64,000 nucleotides of DNA from Pseudomonas alkylphenolica (lineage in GTDB: Bacteria; Pseudomonadota; Gammaproteobacteria; Pseudomonadales; Pseudomonadaceae), in the NCBI RefSeq assembly GCF_000746525.1, contig NZ_CP009048.1, forward strand, positions 62,001 through 126,000. The letters are read 5' to 3'. The notes under the pieces are model-generated. The model was not told the origin of the DNA. It saw only the letters and a list, made by a program, of their open reading frames with translations, and ran no database searches. How positions within the stretch are numbered: the first letter of the stretch is position 1; every line of letters starts with the position of its first letter. A program made the translations under genes and the position numbers. This document shows positions 1-10,776 of the stretch, piece after piece.

Positions 1-728
1 TTCCGGAGATGGACCCGGTTGCCCGTGAGCAACTGGTCGGCCAGACCCTGATGGACATCGGCAAGTCCTTTACCGAAAGCGCCTGCGCCTGGATCTGGCC
101 GGCCCAGCGTTCACTGGACCTGGTGCGCGAAGTCGAAGGCCTGGAAGTGCTGCAGGCCGCCCTGGCCTCAGGCAAAGGCGTGGTCGGCATCACCAGCCAC
201 CTGGGCAACTGGGAAGTGCTCAACCACTTCTATTGCAACCAGTGCAAACCGATCATTTTCTACCGCCCGCCCAAGCTCAAGGCGGTCGACGACCTATTGC
301 GCGAACAGCGCGTGCAGTTGGGTAACCGCGTGGCCGCTTCCACCAAAGAAGGCATTCTGAGCATCATCAAGGAAGTGCGTAGAGGCGGTCAGGTCGGTAT
401 TCCGGCAGACCCGGAGCCGGCCGAATCGGCGGGAATCTTCGTGCCGTTCTTCGCCACCAAGGCGCTGACCAGCAAATTTGTGCCGAACATGCTCGCTGGC
501 GGCAAGGCAGTCGGGGTGTTTCTGCATGCCTTGCGCCTGCCCGACGGTTCCGGGTTCAAGGTGATTCTGGAAGCGGCACCCGAGGCGATGTACAGCGAAG
601 ACACCGAAACCTCGGCGGCGGCCATGAGCCAGGTGGTCGAGCGCTATGTGCGGGCTTATCCGAGCCAGTACATGTGGAGCATGAAGCGCTTCAAGAAGCG
701 TCCGCCGGGAGAGGCGCGCTGGTACTGA
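1..728 (+). CDS. Lysophospholipid acyltransferase (LpxL/HtrB-like), 5'-truncated by the window edge
   Basis: This is an inner-membrane acyltransferase of the lipid A late-acyltransferase family, which moves an acyl chain onto a lipid A precursor. The visible 239 residues from Met at position 9 contain the HX4E catalytic motif (H-LGNW-E, about residues 64-69) and a downstream block resembling the family's ADPEPAESAGIFVPFFA substrate region (about 132-148). Family members run to about 295 residues and carry an N-terminal membrane anchor. Here the frame is open to the first base and no anchor is visible, so the true start lies before the window and the Met at 9 is probably internal. Which acyl position it modifies cannot be told. 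Confidence 0.85.
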   Translation, partial: PEMDPVAREQLVGQTLMDIGKSFTESACAWIWPAQRSLDLVREVEGLEVLQAALASGKGVVGITSHLGNWEVLNHFYCNQCKPIIFYRPPKLKAVDDLLREQRVQLGNRVAASTKEGILSIIKEVRRGGQVGIPADPEPAESAGIFVPFFATKALTSKFVPNMLAGGKAVGVFLHALRLPDGSGFKVILEAAPEAMYSEDTETSAAAMSQVVERYVRAYPSQYMWSMKRFKKRPPGEARWY

Positions 729-736
729 AAATGCTG

Positions 737-803
737 ATCGCGGGGCAAGCCCGCTCCCACAGGGATTGTGTATAACTCTGTGGGAGCGGGCTTGCCCCGC
801 GAT
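737..803. repeat. REP palindrome, inverted pair
   Basis: Two oppositely oriented copies of the Pseudomonas REP core (ATCGCGGGGCAAGCCCGCTC and its complement) are separated by a short A/T-rich spacer. They lie between the convergent acyltransferase and TPR genes. The pair can form a long hairpin and may end transcription from both sides. Confidence 0.9.
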
Positions 804-806
804 GGT

Positions 807-1118
807 TTAACCTGCTTTATCCAGCTTCTTGAGAAACACCGTCATCTCTTTCTCGGCCTGCTTGTCACCATGGGCCCTGGCTGCTTCCAGCCCTTGCTCC
901 CAGGCCAGGCGTGCCGCCGCTTTATCGCCCTGTAGCTGATGGGCCTTGCCCAACAGCTTCCACGCCGCCGAATACTTTGGATCGAACTCGACGCAGCGCT
1001 GCAGATGAACAGCCGCTTCGGCGCCGTTGCCTTCATCCAGCCAGGCCTTGCCCAGGCCGAAGCGCAACAGAGCATTATCCACACCCTTGGCCAGCATCTT
1101 TTCCAGTGATTCACGCAT
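807..1118 (-). CDS. Small TPR-repeat protein
   Basis: A 103-residue soluble protein made mostly of two to three tetratricopeptide-type helix pairs (about residues 12-80; repeated pattern of A/G, L and W, for example LLRFGLGKAWLDEG and YSAAWKLLGKAHQLQG). TPRs are protein-protein interaction scaffolds and the partner here is unknown. No signal peptide or membrane segment is seen. The start lies just 11 bases downstream of the trkA stop, so it is probably the last gene of the def-fmt-rsmB-trkA transcription unit. The C-terminal third is rich in Lys, Ala and Glu. Confidence 0.8.
   Translation of the reverse strand: MRESLEKMLAKGVDNALLRFGLGKAWLDEGNGAEAAVHLQRCVEFDPKYSAAWKLLGKAHQLQGDKAAARLAWEQGLEAARAHGDKQAEKEMTVFLKKLDKAG
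1075..1083 (+). other. Perfect DnaA box
   Basis: TTATCCACA on the plus strand, lying in the TPR gene. It is one of seven perfect boxes in the first 9.4 kb. Confidence 0.5.
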
Positions 1119-1129
1119 GTTCTGCTCCT

Positions 1130-2503
1130 TCAGAAGAAGCTCAACCCTACATGGAACAGCTTCTCGACGTCACGGATGTACTTTTTATCCACAACGAAGA
1201 GGATCACATGGTCACCCGCTTCGATCACCGTGTCGTCGTGGGCGATCAGCACTTCTTCGTCGCGAATGATCGCGCCGATGGTGGTGCCGGGTGGCAGGGC
1301 AATATCTTCAATGGCTTTGCCAATCACTTTGCTCGACTTGGAGTCACCGTGAGCGATGGCCTCAATGGCCTCCGCCGCACCACGGCGCAGTGAGTGCACG
1401 CTGACGATGTCGCCGCGGCGCACGTGGGCGAGCAAGGTGCCGATGGTGGCCAGCTGTGGGCTGATGGCGATATCGATATCGCCACCCTGGACCAGGTCGA
1501 CGTAGGCCGGGTTGTTGATGATGGTCATCACCTTGCGCGCGCCCAAGCGTTTGGCCAGCAGCGAGGACATGATGTTGGCCTCGTCATCGTTGGTCAGGGC
1601 CAGGAAGATGTCGGCTTCGGCGATGTTCTCTTCGAGCATCAGGTCGCGGTCCGAGGCGCTGCCTTGCAACACCACGGTGCTGTCCAGGGTATCGGAGAGG
1701 TAGCGGCAGCGCGCTGGGTTCATCTCGATGATCTTCACCTGGTAGCGGCTTTCGATCGCCTCGGCCAGGCGCTCGCCAATTTGCCCGCCACCGGCGATGA
1801 CCACACGTTTGTTGGTCTCATCGATACGCCGCAGTTCCCCCATCACCGCGCGGATGTGGGCTTTGGCAGCGATGAAGAACACCTCGTCGTCGGCCTCGAT
1901 CACCGTATCGCCCTGGGGCAGGATCGGCCGGTCACGGCGGAAGATCGCTGCCACGCGGGTGTCGACGTTGGGCATGTGCTCACGGATCTGGCGCAGTTGC
2001 TGGCCGACCAGCGGACCGCCGTAGTAGGCCTTGACCGCCACCAGCTGGGCCTTGCCTTCGGCGAAGTCGATGACCTGCAGGGCACCGGGATGCTCGATCA
2101 GGCGCTTGATGTAGTGGGTTACCACCTGCTCGGGGCTGATCAGCACGTCGACGGGGATGGCGTCGTTGTCGAACAGGCCGGCGCGGGTCAGGTAGGCCGA
2201 CTCACGCACCCGGGCGATTTTCGTCGGGGTGTGGAACAGGGTGTAGGCGACCTGGCAGGCGACCATGTTGGTTTCGTCGCTGTTGGTCACCGCCACCAGC
2301 ATGTCGGCGTCGTCGGCGCCGGCCTGGCGCAGCACGGTAGGGAACGAGGCGCGGCCCTGGACGGTACGGATGTCCAGGCGGTCGCCGAGGTCGCGCAGGC
2401 GCTCGCCATCGGTATCGACCACGGTAATGTCGTTGGCTTCGCTGGCCAGGTGCTCGGCCAGCGTACCGCCGACCTGCCCTGCGCCCAGGATGATGATCTT
2501 CAT
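1130..2503 (-). CDS. trkA: Trk system potassium transporter peripheral subunit TrkA
   Basis: Cytoplasmic NAD(H)-binding regulatory subunit of the Trk K+ uptake system, working with the membrane subunit TrkH/TrkG. It is 457 residues, the usual length, with two tandem RCK modules. The first Rossmann fold starts with [11 protein letters not shown] at residue 3 and a second [13 protein letters not shown] glycine motif lies near residue 235, each followed by a TrkA-C domain. It is the fourth gene of a minus-strand run (def, fmt, rsmB, trkA) with rsmB ending about 20 bases upstream, an arrangement conserved in Pseudomonas. Confidence 0.96.
   Translation of the reverse strand: MKIIILGAGQVGGTLAEHLASEANDITVVDTDGERLRDLGDRLDIRTVQGRASFPTVLRQAGADDADMLVAVTNSDETNMVACQVAYTLFHTPTKIARVRESAYLTRAGLFDNDAIPVDVLISPEQVVTHYIKRLIEHPGALQVIDFAEGKAQLVAVKAYYGGPLVGQQLRQIREHMPNVDTRVAAIFRRDRPILPQGDTVIEADDEVFFIAAKAHIRAVMGELRRIDETNKRVVIAGGGQIGERLAEAIESRYQVKIIEMNPARCRYLSDTLDSTVVLQGSASDRDLMLEENIAEADIFLALTNDDEANIMSSLLAKRLGARKVMTIINNPAYVDLVQGGDIDIAISPQLATIGTLLAHVRRGDIVSVHSLRRGAAEAIEAIAHGDSKSSKVIGKAIEDIALPPGTTIGAIIRDEEVLIAHDDTVIEAGDHVILFVVDKKYIRDVEKLFHVGLSFF
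1185..1193 (+). other. Perfect DnaA box
   Basis: TTATCCACA in the 3' part of trkA, about 100 bases from the previous box and in the same orientation. Confidence 0.5.
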
Positions 2504-2522
2504 CCGCTCTTCCCTTCTCTTG

Positions 2523-3833
2523 TTATCCGCGCGCGGCGGCGATTTTGATCAGCTTGGCATAGTAGAAGCCGTCGTGTCCGCCTTCCTCGGCCAGCAACTG
2601 GCGGCCATGGGGCTGGCGCAGGCCGGCCTGGGTCGCAAGGTCCAGCTCGCGGGCACCCGGCGTGCGGGCGAGGAAGGCCTCGATCACTTCGGTGTTTTCC
2701 GTCGGCAGGGTCGAACAGGTGGCATACAGCAGGATGCCGCCGACCTCCAGGGTTGGCCACAGGGCATCGAGCAGTTCACCCTGCAGGGCGGCGAGGGCCG
2801 GGATATCGTCGGCCTGACGGGTCATCTTGATATCGGGATGACGGCGAATCACCCCGGTGGCCGAGCAAGGTGCATCGAGCAGGATGCGCTGGAAACCCTT
2901 GCCGTCCCACCAGCTGGCGGTGTCGCGGGCATCACAGGCAATCAACTGGGCATCCAGGCCCAGACGGTCGAGGTTTTCCCGGACCCGGGTCAGGCGCTTG
3001 GCTTCGAGGTCGATCGCGACCACGGACTCCAATTTTGCTTCGGCTTCTAGCAGGTGGCAGGTCTTGCCGCCAGGCGCGCAGCAGGCGTCGAGCACGCGCT
3101 GGCCGGGGGCGAGATCAAGTAGGTCGGCAGCCAGCTGCGCGGCTTCGTCCTGAACACTGATCCAGCCCTGGTCGAACCCCGGCAGACCACGCACATCGCA
3201 GGCCTGGGCGAGGAGGATGCCATCGACGCTGTACTGACAGGCGCTGGCTTCCAGCCCTGCTTCGCGCAACAGCTCCAGATAGGCTTCGCGGCTGTGATGA
3301 CGACGGTTGACCCGCAGGATCATCGGCGGATGGGCATTGTTGGCGGCGCAGATGGCTTCCCACTGTTCTGGCCAGAACGCCTTGAGCGACTTCTGCAACC
3401 AGCGCGGGTGGGCAGTGCGCACCACCGGATCACGCTCCAGCTCGGCAAGGATCTCACTGCTCTCGCGTTGCGCGCGGCGCAGTACGGCATTGAGCAGAGC
3501 CTTGGCCCAGGGCTTTTTCAGCTTTTCGGCACAGCCTACGGTTTCACCGATGGCGGCATGGGCCGGGACGCGGGTGTAGAGCAGTTGATACAGGCCGACC
3601 AGCAGCAAGGCTTCAACATCGGCGTCGGCCTTCTTGAACGGCTTTTGCAACAGACGCTCGGCCAGGGCCGAGAGCCGTGGCTGCCAGCGTGCTGTGCCAA
3701 ACGCCAGGTCCTGGGTCAGGCCACGGTCACGTACTTCGACCTTGTCCAGTTGCGCGGGCAGCGAACTGTTCAGTGAGGCCTTGCCGCTGAGTACTGCCGC
3801 CAGGGCGCGGGCGGCTGCCAGACGTGGATTCAT
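2523..3833 (-). CDS. rsmB: 16S rRNA m5C967 methyltransferase RsmB
   Basis: SAM-dependent cytosine-5 methyltransferase that modifies C967 of 16S rRNA (Sun/Fmu family), 436 residues. An N-terminal NusB-like RNA-binding domain (about 1-130) is followed by a Rossmann methyltransferase domain with the SAM motif [17 protein letters not shown]. The two family cysteines are in DAPCSATGV (about 323) and YATCST (about 373). The start at [15 protein letters not shown] was chosen because its ATG overlaps the fmt stop in an ATGA arrangement, which suggests translational coupling; a longer in-frame extension reaches into fmt. Confidence 0.95.
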   Translation of the reverse strand: MNPRLAAARALAAVLSGKASLNSSLPAQLDKVEVRDRGLTQDLAFGTARWQPRLSALAERLLQKPFKKADADVEALLLVGLYQLLYTRVPAHAAIGETVGCAEKLKKPWAKALLNAVLRRAQRESSEILAELERDPVVRTAHPRWLQKSLKAFWPEQWEAICAANNAHPPMILRVNRRHHSREAYLELLREAGLEASACQYSVDGILLAQACDVRGLPGFDQGWISVQDEAAQLAADLLDLAPGQRVLDACCAPGGKTCHLLEAEAKLESVVAIDLEAKRLTRVRENLDRLGLDAQLIACDARDTASWWDGKGFQRILLDAPCSATGVIRRHPDIKMTRQADDIPALAALQGELLDALWPTLEVGGILLYATCSTLPTENTEVIEAFLARTPGARELDLATQAGLRQPHGRQLLAEEGGHDGFYYAKLIKIAAARG

Positions 3834-4762
3834 TGACCGAGCACCGTGCCGCTGGAGAATTTCTCGCGACGACTGTTGAACAGATCGCTGAAGTTCAGCG
3901 CTTTGCCACCCGGCAATTGCAGGCGGGTCAGGCACAGGGCCTGTTCACCGCAGGCGACGACCAGGCCGTCTTTGCTGGCGCCGAGGATTTCACCTGGCGC
4001 ACCGCTGCCTGTGGATAAGCTGGCAGCGAGTACTTTCACTGCTTCACCGTTGAGGGTGCTGTGACAGATCGGCCAGGGATTGAAGGCGCGAATCAGACGC
4101 TCCAGCTCAACCGCTGGACGGCTCCAGTCCAGGCGCGCTTCGTCTTTGTTCAGCTTGTGGGCATAGGTGGCCAGGCTGTCGTCCTGGATTTCACCCTGCA
4201 GTGTGCCAGCGGCCAGCCCGGCCACGGCTTCAAGCACGGCTGGCGGGCCCATTTCGGCCAGGCGGTCGTGCAGCGTGCCGCCGGTATCAGTGGCGCTGAT
4301 CGGGGTGCTGACCTTGAGCAGCATCGGGCCGGTATCCAGACCGGCCTCCATGCGCATCACGGTCACACCGCTTTCATTGTCGCCGGCTTCGACCGCGCGC
4401 TGGATCGGCGCGGCACCGCGCCAGCGTGGCAGCAGCGAGGCGTGGCTGTTGATGCAGCCCAGGCGCGGAATATCCAGCACCGCTTGCGGCAGGATCAGGC
4501 CATAGGCGACCACCACCATCAGGTCCGGCTTGAGGGCCGCCAATTCAGCTTGAGCGTCAGCATTGCGCAGGGTCGGCGGTTGCAGGACCTGGATACCGTT
4601 ATCCACAGCCAGTTGCTTGACCGCGCTGGGCATCAGTTTTTGCCCGCGCCCGGCCGGGCGGTCCGGTTGGGTGTAGACGGCCACCACTTCATAAGGGCTG
4701 TCGATCAAGGCCTTGAGGTGTTCGGCGGCAAACTCAGGGGTGCCTGCAAAGACAATGCGCAT
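3830..4762 (-). CDS. fmt: Methionyl-tRNA formyltransferase
   Basis: Cytosolic enzyme that formylates the initiator Met-tRNA using 10-formyl-tetrahydrofolate. It is 310 residues, typical for the family. The catalytic triad of the formyltransferase fold is present as N105 and H107 ([16 protein letters not shown]) and D143 (GLDTGPML). The C-terminal OB-like domain follows from about residue 205. The start [12 protein letters not shown] matches the family. It overlaps rsmB by 4 bases, while def lies 57 bases upstream behind a hairpin terminator (4777-4807), so part of fmt expression may depend on read-through or its own promoter. Confidence 0.96.
   Translation of the reverse strand: MRIVFAGTPEFAAEHLKALIDSPYEVVAVYTQPDRPAGRGQKLMPSAVKQLAVDNGIQVLQPPTLRNADAQAELAALKPDLMVVVAYGLILPQAVLDIPRLGCINSHASLLPRWRGAAPIQRAVEAGDNESGVTVMRMEAGLDTGPMLLKVSTPISATDTGGTLHDRLAEMGPPAVLEAVAGLAAGTLQGEIQDDSLATYAHKLNKDEARLDWSRPAVELERLIRAFNPWPICHSTLNGEAVKVLAASLSTGSGAPGEILGASKDGLVVACGEQALCLTRLQLPGGKALNFSDLFNSRREKFSSGTVLGQ
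4010..4018 (-). other. Perfect DnaA box
   Basis: TGTGGATAA on the plus strand (TTATCCACA on the minus strand), inside fmt. Confidence 0.5.
4599..4607 (+). other. Perfect DnaA box
   Basis: TTATCCACA inside fmt, about 590 bases from the previous box and in the opposite orientation. Confidence 0.5.
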
Positions 4763-4776
4763 GGAGTTCTCGCTTA

Positions 4777-4807
4777 AAAAGAAAAAGGCTTGCCGGAGCA
4801 AGCCTTT
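4777..4807 (-). terminator. Intrinsic terminator between def and fmt
   Basis: AAAGGCTTGC / GCAAGCCTTT forms a perfect 10-bp stem with a 4-base loop. Read on the minus strand it is followed by a T-rich stretch (TTTTCTTTTT). It stands just after the def stop and just before the fmt start, inside what looks like one operon, so it may attenuate fmt and downstream genes. Confidence 0.75.
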
Positions 4808-4819
4808 GGAAAGAGGAGA

Positions 4820-5326
4820 TCAAGCTTGCTGGCGATGCTGCTTTTCCAGCTTCTTCTTGATCCGGTCACGTTTGAGCGTCGACAGGTAATCGACGAACAA
4901 CTTGCCGTTGAGGTGATCGCATTCGTGTTGGATGCACACCGCCAGCAGGCCTTCGGCAATCAGCTCGTAGGGCTTGCCATCGCGATCCAGCGCCTTGACC
5001 TTGACCCGCACCGGGCGGTCGACGTTCTCGTAGAAGCCGGGTACCGACAGGCAGCCTTCCTGGTACTGGTCCATTTCGTCGGTCAGCATCTCGAGCTCGG
5101 GGTTGATGAACACCCGCGGCTCGCTGCGATCTTCGCTCAGGTCCATGACCACGATGCGTTTGTGCACGTTGATCTGGGTTGCCGCCAGGCCGATGCCCGG
5201 GGCTTCGTACATGGTTTCAAACATGTCATCGATCAACTGGCGAACGCCGTCATCGACTTCGGTCACCGGTTTGGCGATGGTGCGAAGACGCGGGTCCGGG
5301 AATTCGAGGATGTTCAGAATGGCCAT
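4820..5326 (-). CDS. def: Peptide deformylase
   Basis: Fe2+/Zn2+ metallohydrolase that removes the formyl group from nascent proteins, the partner activity of Fmt. All three family motifs are present in 168 residues: GIGLAA (44-49), EGCLS (90-94, Cys92 a metal ligand) and HECDH (134-138). The start [14 protein letters not shown] is the family's usual N-terminus; an upstream in-frame extension of 46 codons has no support and was not used. The gene is divergent from dprA. Confidence 0.96.
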   Translation of the reverse strand: MAILNILEFPDPRLRTIAKPVTEVDDGVRQLIDDMFETMYEAPGIGLAATQINVHKRIVVMDLSEDRSEPRVFINPELEMLTDEMDQYQEGCLSVPGFYENVDRPVRVKVKALDRDGKPYELIAEGLLAVCIQHECDHLNGKLFVDYLSTLKRDRIKKKLEKQHRQQA

Positions 5327-5545
5327 AAGCGTATGAGCTGCACTGTGCGATGAATTACAAACATGAGTACACATAATAAAGGGATTCGGCGCATTCGGCA
5401 CCTGGCAAAGGTCAGCTAAGGTTTCAGGCAGCCCCCAGGCATGCCACCAAGGGACATTTTTCAACCGGTTGTCAAAGTATTATCAACAGAGTTATCCACA
5501 GCTTGTGCAGGGTCCATTCAATTCGTTCGATCAAGGATGATCGTT
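5327..5545. promoter_or_regulatory. Divergent def/dprA intergenic region
   Basis: About 220 bases with no convincing gene. It holds a perfect DnaA box (5492-5500) and a near-match TTATCAACA (5480-5488). In P. aeruginosa and P. putida a LysM-domain gene (tsaP-like) sits between def and dprA; here it is absent. Promoters for the two divergent genes must be here but no strong -35/-10 pair was identified. Confidence 0.5.
5492..5500 (+). other. Perfect DnaA box with adjacent near-match
   Basis: TTATCCACA at 5492-5500, preceded four bases earlier by TTATCAACA (5480-5488) in the same orientation. This is the only DnaA-box pair in the window that lies in an intergenic promoter region. Confidence 0.6.
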
Positions 5546-6652
5546 ATGCCAGATCCAGCTTACCGGGCGTGCTCCCCCGCCGAACTCGAGGCGCGTTTGC
5601 GCCTGCATCGTTTGCCCGGGCTCGGTCCGCAACGATTTCACGCGCTCCTGCAGGCGTTCGGCAGCGCATCGGCGGCGCTCAGTGCCCCGGCCAGTGCTTG
5701 GGGCTCGCTGGGCCTCCCCGGGGTGAGCGCCGAGGCCCGGCGCAGCCATGAAGTACGCGAAGGCGCAGCGGCTGCATTGGCCTGGCTAGAGCGGCGCGAC
5801 CAGCATTTACTGATGTGGGACGACCCCACCTACCCCGCTTTACTGGCTGAAGTGGATAGTGCTCCGCCCCTGCTGTTCGTGGCCGGTAACCCGGCGTTGC
5901 TGGAGAAACCGCAACTGGCGATTATCGGCAGTCGCCGCGCATCGCGTCCGGCGCTGGACACCGCCGGGGCCTTTTCCCGACACCTGGCGCGGGGTGGATT
6001 TGTCATTACCAGCGGCCTGGCCCTGGGGGTCGACGGTGCCGCTCATCAGGCTGCCCTGGATGTCGGAGGACAGACGATCGGGGTGCTGGGTACCGGGTTG
6101 CAGAAATTTTATCCACAACGGCATCGGGCGCTGGCTGCGGCGATGATCGAGCAAGGCAGTGCCGTGGTTTCCGAGTTTCCTCTCGATGCAGGGCCGGTGG
6201 CGGGTAACTTTCCCCGGCGCAATCGCATCATCAGTGGCCTGTCGCTGGGAGTGCTGGTGGTCGAGGCGAGCCTGGCCAGTGGCTCGCTGATCACCGCACG
6301 GCTGGCGGCTGAGCAAGGGCGGGAGGTCTATGCCATTCCGGGTTCGATTCATCATCCGGGGTCCAAAGGCTGTCACCAGTTGATTCGTGATGGTGCCTTG
6401 CTGGTGGAAAACGTCGAGCAGATTGTCGAGACTCTGCAGGGATGGCAGCGTCTGCCACCGGTGCAGGGTGGCGAAGCTGCCGGCAGCCGGCATGTGCTTG
6501 AAGATTTGCTGCTGGCGGCGCCACAAACCAGCGAAGCGCTAGCCAATAGCAGCGGTTGGCCGCTGCCCAGGGTACTGGCGGCATTGACCGAGCTTGAAGT
6601 GGCCGGACGGGTTTGTAATGAAGCTGGACGTTGGTTTGCCCGGCCTGCCTAA
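5546..6652 (+). CDS. dprA: DNA-processing protein DprA
   Basis: Single-stranded DNA-binding protein that loads RecA on incoming DNA during natural transformation. It is 368 residues. An N-terminal helical (SAM-like) region precedes a Rossmann-like domain with IIGSRRASRPALDTA, SGLALGVDGAAH, GTGLQKFYPQRH and FPRRNRIISGLSLG. A C-terminal winged-helix domain (about 310-368) follows, as in longer DprA proteins. The start MPDPAYRACSPAE was chosen because AAGGA lies 8 bases upstream; an ATG 9 bases earlier overlaps that site. The next gene, tsaC, follows by about 40 bases. Confidence 0.94.
   Translation: MPDPAYRACSPAELEARLRLHRLPGLGPQRFHALLQAFGSASAALSAPASAWGSLGLPGVSAEARRSHEVREGAAAALAWLERRDQHLLMWDDPTYPALLAEVDSAPPLLFVAGNPALLEKPQLAIIGSRRASRPALDTAGAFSRHLARGGFVITSGLALGVDGAAHQAALDVGGQTIGVLGTGLQKFYPQRHRALAAAMIEQGSAVVSEFPLDAGPVAGNFPRRNRIISGLSLGVLVVEASLASGSLITARLAAEQGREVYAIPGSIHHPGSKGCHQLIRDGALLVENVEQIVETLQGWQRLPPVQGGEAAGSRHVLEDLLLAAPQTSEALANSSGWPLPRVLAALTELEVAGRVCNEAGRWFARPA
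6109..6117 (+). other. Perfect DnaA box
   Basis: TTATCCACA within dprA. Confidence 0.5.
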
Positions 6653-6689
6653 GTACACTGCTGGTTAGCCTTTATGCGGAGTAAGTTCA

Positions 6690-7247
6690 ATGGTGAGCAG
6701 TTGGCGTGTGCAACAAGCCGCGCGTGAAATTCGGGCCGGTGCGGTGATTGCCTACCCAACCGAGGCCGTTTGGGGCCTGGGCTGTGATCCCTGGAACGAG
6801 GAAGCGGTGGATCGCCTGCTGGCGATCAAGTCGCGCTCGGTCGACAAGGGTTTGATCCTGATCGCCGACAATATCCGCCAGTTCGACTTCCTGTTTGAGG
6901 ATTTCCCTGAAATCTGGCTCGACCGTATGGGCAGCACCTGGCCTGGTCCGAACACCTGGCTGGTGCCGCACCAGAACATGTTGCCGGAGTGGATTACCGG
7001 GGTTCATGACACCGTAGCCCTGCGGGTCAGCGACCATCCGGTGGTGCGTGAGCTGTGCTCACTGGTCGGGCCGCTGGTTTCGACTTCGGCCAACCCACAA
7101 GGGCGTCCGGCGGCGAAATCACGCTTGCGCGTCGAGCAGTACTTCCGCGGGCAGCTGGATCTGGTCCTGGGGGGTGCACTGGGTGGGCGGCGTAACCCGA
7201 GTGTGATCCGTGACCTGGTGACCGGGGAAGTGGTTCGGGCGGGGTAA
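6690..7247 (+). CDS. tsaC: Threonylcarbamoyl-AMP synthase TsaC (YrdC/Sua5 family)
   Basis: Makes L-threonylcarbamoyl-adenylate from threonine, bicarbonate and ATP, the first step of t6A37 modification of ANN-decoding tRNAs. At 185 residues it is the short, single-domain TsaC form without the Sua5 C-terminal domain. The core pattern is visible: [14 protein letters not shown] near residue 20, the [11 protein letters not shown] segment around 50, and [14 protein letters not shown] near 135. It follows dprA in the same orientation, as in other pseudomonads. Confidence 0.94.
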   Translation: MVSSWRVQQAAREIRAGAVIAYPTEAVWGLGCDPWNEEAVDRLLAIKSRSVDKGLILIADNIRQFDFLFEDFPEIWLDRMGSTWPGPNTWLVPHQNMLPEWITGVHDTVALRVSDHPVVRELCSLVGPLVSTSANPQGRPAAKSRLRVEQYFRGQLDLVLGGALGGRRNPSVIRDLVTGEVVRAG

Positions 7248-7252
7248 GCCTT

Positions 7253-7302
7253 ATCGCGGGGCAAGCCCGCTCCCACACTGTGGGAGCGGGCTTGCCCCGC
7301 GA
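7253..7302. repeat. REP palindrome, inverted pair
   Basis: Two head-to-head REP copies with only a few bases between the arms, between the convergent tsaC and qor genes. The perfect hairpin could act as a bidirectional terminator. Confidence 0.9.
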
Positions 7303-7306
7303 AAAA

Positions 7307-9341
<2,035 letters not shown>

Positions 9342-9346
9342 GCCGT

Positions 9347-9355
9347 TGTGGATAA
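9347..9355 (-). other. Perfect DnaA box
   Basis: TGTGGATAA on the plus strand in the short hemF-aroE gap, directly after the hemF stop. It is the last of the left-end cluster. Confidence 0.5.
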
Positions 9356-9396
9356 CTTTTCCGGCCCTGCCCGACCTTGACCCAGGAACCGCGTGA

Positions 9397-10221
9397 ATGG
9401 ACCAGTACGTTGTATTCGGCAACCCGATCGGCCACAGCAAATCGCCGCTGATCCACCGCCTGTTCGCCGACCAGACCGGCCAGCAACTGGAGTACAGCAC
9501 CTTGCTGGCGCCGCTGGACGATTTCAGCATGTGTGCCCAGGGCTTCTTCAAGCAGGGCCTGGGCGCCAACGTCACTGTGCCGTTCAAGGAAGAGGCCTAT
9601 CGCCTGGTCGACAGCCTGACGCCACGGGCTAAGCGCGCAGGCGCGGTAAACACCCTGAGCAAGCTGGCCGATGGCACCTTGCAGGGCGACAACACCGACG
9701 GTGCCGGGCTGGTACGTGACCTGACGGTCAATGCCGGTGTGCAACTGGCGGGCAAGCGCATACTCCTGCTCGGCGCGGGTGGCGCCGTGCGTGGCGTGCT
9801 GGAGCCGTTGTTGGCGCACAACCCGGCATCGCTGGTGATCGCCAACCGCACGGTGGAAAAGGCCGAACAGTTGGCCCGTGAATTCGCCGACCTGGGCCCG
9901 GTGGCTGCCAGTGGTTTCAGCTGGCTGCAAGAGCCGGTTGACCTGATCATCAACGCCACTTCCGCCAGCCTTGCCGGTGAATTGCCGCCGATTTCCGCCA
10001 GCTTGATCGAGCCGGGTAAAACCGTGTGCTACGACATGATGTACGGCAAAGAGCCGACGCCTTTCTGCCGCTGGGCCAGTGAGCACAAGGCCGCCAAGGT
10101 GCTCGACGGGCTGGGCATGCTCGCCGAACAGGCCGCCGAAGCCTTCTTCATCTGGCGTGGTATTCGTCCAGACACGGCGCCTGTACTCGATGAGTTGCGT
10201 CGGCAGTTGGCACGCAATTAA
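9397..10221 (+). CDS. aroE: Shikimate dehydrogenase
   Basis: NADPH-dependent reduction of 3-dehydroshikimate to shikimate in the aromatic amino acid pathway. It is 274 residues. The N-terminal substrate domain has SKSPLIH and NVTVPFKE with catalytic Lys64, and Asp101 is in NTDGAG. The nucleotide-binding GAGGAVRGV lies near residue 127. The start [16 protein letters not shown] is standard. Its stop codon coincides with the left edge of the low-GC island, and the minus-strand gene after it runs 74 bases antisense into it. Confidence 0.96.
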   Translation: MDQYVVFGNPIGHSKSPLIHRLFADQTGQQLEYSTLLAPLDDFSMCAQGFFKQGLGANVTVPFKEEAYRLVDSLTPRAKRAGAVNTLSKLADGTLQGDNTDGAGLVRDLTVNAGVQLAGKRILLLGAGGAVRGVLEPLLAHNPASLVIANRTVEKAEQLAREFADLGPVAASGFSWLQEPVDLIINATSASLAGELPPISASLIEPGKTVCYDMMYGKEPTPFCRWASEHKAAKVLDGLGMLAEQAAEAFFIWRGIRPDTAPVLDELRRQLARN

Positions 10222-10492
10222 TCGACCCGCGTAGCTGTTCAGTGTTGATGAACTGCTCTTCCTCGGCAATTTGCTGTTGGTAGAACGTAATTTTTGCGGG
10301 GGATTGCAGTTTTCCTGAGTAGCGCTCGACAGCGTTGATACTGTCACGCAATGACCTGATTCGAGCTTCTGCCTTAGCAATAGTCCAGCACCCTCCAGTG
10401 TCGTCGACGGTCGAATTCGCGTTTGCTATCTGCCCTGCCCACAGGAGCAGAAAACACAGCAAACAGGATGAGATACCCCAATGACGCTCCAT
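10148..10492 (-). CDS. Hypothetical small exported protein, 3' end antisense to aroE
   Basis: A 114-residue protein of unknown function. The start [10 protein letters not shown] has a strong GAGGGGAG site upstream. Residues 1-25 form a signal peptide (hydrophobic [11 protein letters not shown], cleavage likely after IANA), and the mature part is Lys/Glu-rich with a helical look ([19 protein letters not shown]). The last 25 codons are read from the antisense strand of aroE and look unrelated to the rest, so I infer the original 3' end was lost when the island joined aroE. It is divergent from the hcp gene. It could be a periplasmic partner of the island's toxin genes, but nothing in the sequence proves this. 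Confidence 0.55.
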   Translation of the reverse strand: MERHWGISSCLLCFLLLWAGQIANANSTVDDTGGCWTIAKAEARIRSLRDSINAVERYSGKLQSPAKITFYQQQIAEEEQFINTEQLRGSINCVPTADATHRVQAPCLDEYHAR

Positions 10493-10605
10493 GGTTGACT
10501 CCCCTCGACAATCGTTGTCCACGGGTAATCGGGCTTCAGGATGAGGCGAATCACCCGACTGCCATAGTCAACTGCACCGACAGAGCGGGCACAACTGGCA
10601 AAAAT

Positions 10606-10647
10606 GTCAGGCTGCCGCCTGCCCGACGCAGGCGCCTGGCTTCTTAT
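10606..10647 (-). pseudogene. Remnant of the sulP 3' coding region (STAS-domain codons)
   Basis: Read on the minus strand, this stretch encodes EARRLRRAGGSLT, the same 13 residues as in the intact SulP permease (13849-15426). Bases 10606-10630 match 13934-13958 exactly over 25 bases, with partial similarity beyond. No longer frame survives on either side. It therefore looks like a scrap of sulP left on the far side of the island rather than a regulatory repeat. Confidence 0.6.
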
Positions 10648-10657
10648 GTAGCCAGGC
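10634..10657 (+). terminator. Hairpin beside the sulP remnant
   Basis: GCCTGGCT / AGCCAGGC, a perfect 8-bp stem with an 8-base loop, followed by CTTTAAT. It could be a weak terminator or simply a palindrome at the junction; the T-tract is short. Confidence 0.35.
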
Positions 10658-10776
10658 CTTTAATCGAGTGGTGGAATCTAAGTTCGAAATATTTTGTATA
10701 TCGTTTCAGAAGCGTCCTACATTCGGTTGGCTTGATTCGAAATAGACTTCCCACTCTATCTAAAGGAGTGAAACGT

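Noticed and set aside
1394..2548. A 384-codon open frame antisense to trkA
   Set aside because: Shadow frame with His/Val/Gly/Asp bias and no motif; trkA is certain.
10606..10630. Interpretation of the 25-bp repeat as an integrase attachment site
   Set aside because: No integrase gene and no tRNA nearby; the repeat is protein-coding in sulP and in frame in both copies, so a coding scrap explains it better.
10423..10776. N-terminal extension of Hcp by 118 codons
   Set aside because: The extension contains the sulP scrap and lacks homology; the ribosome site AAAGGAG is just before the Met at 10777.
10690..10776. Sigma-54 promoter before hcp
   Set aside because: GGTTGGCTTGATTCG has a GG but lacks the GC at -12 and correct spacing.
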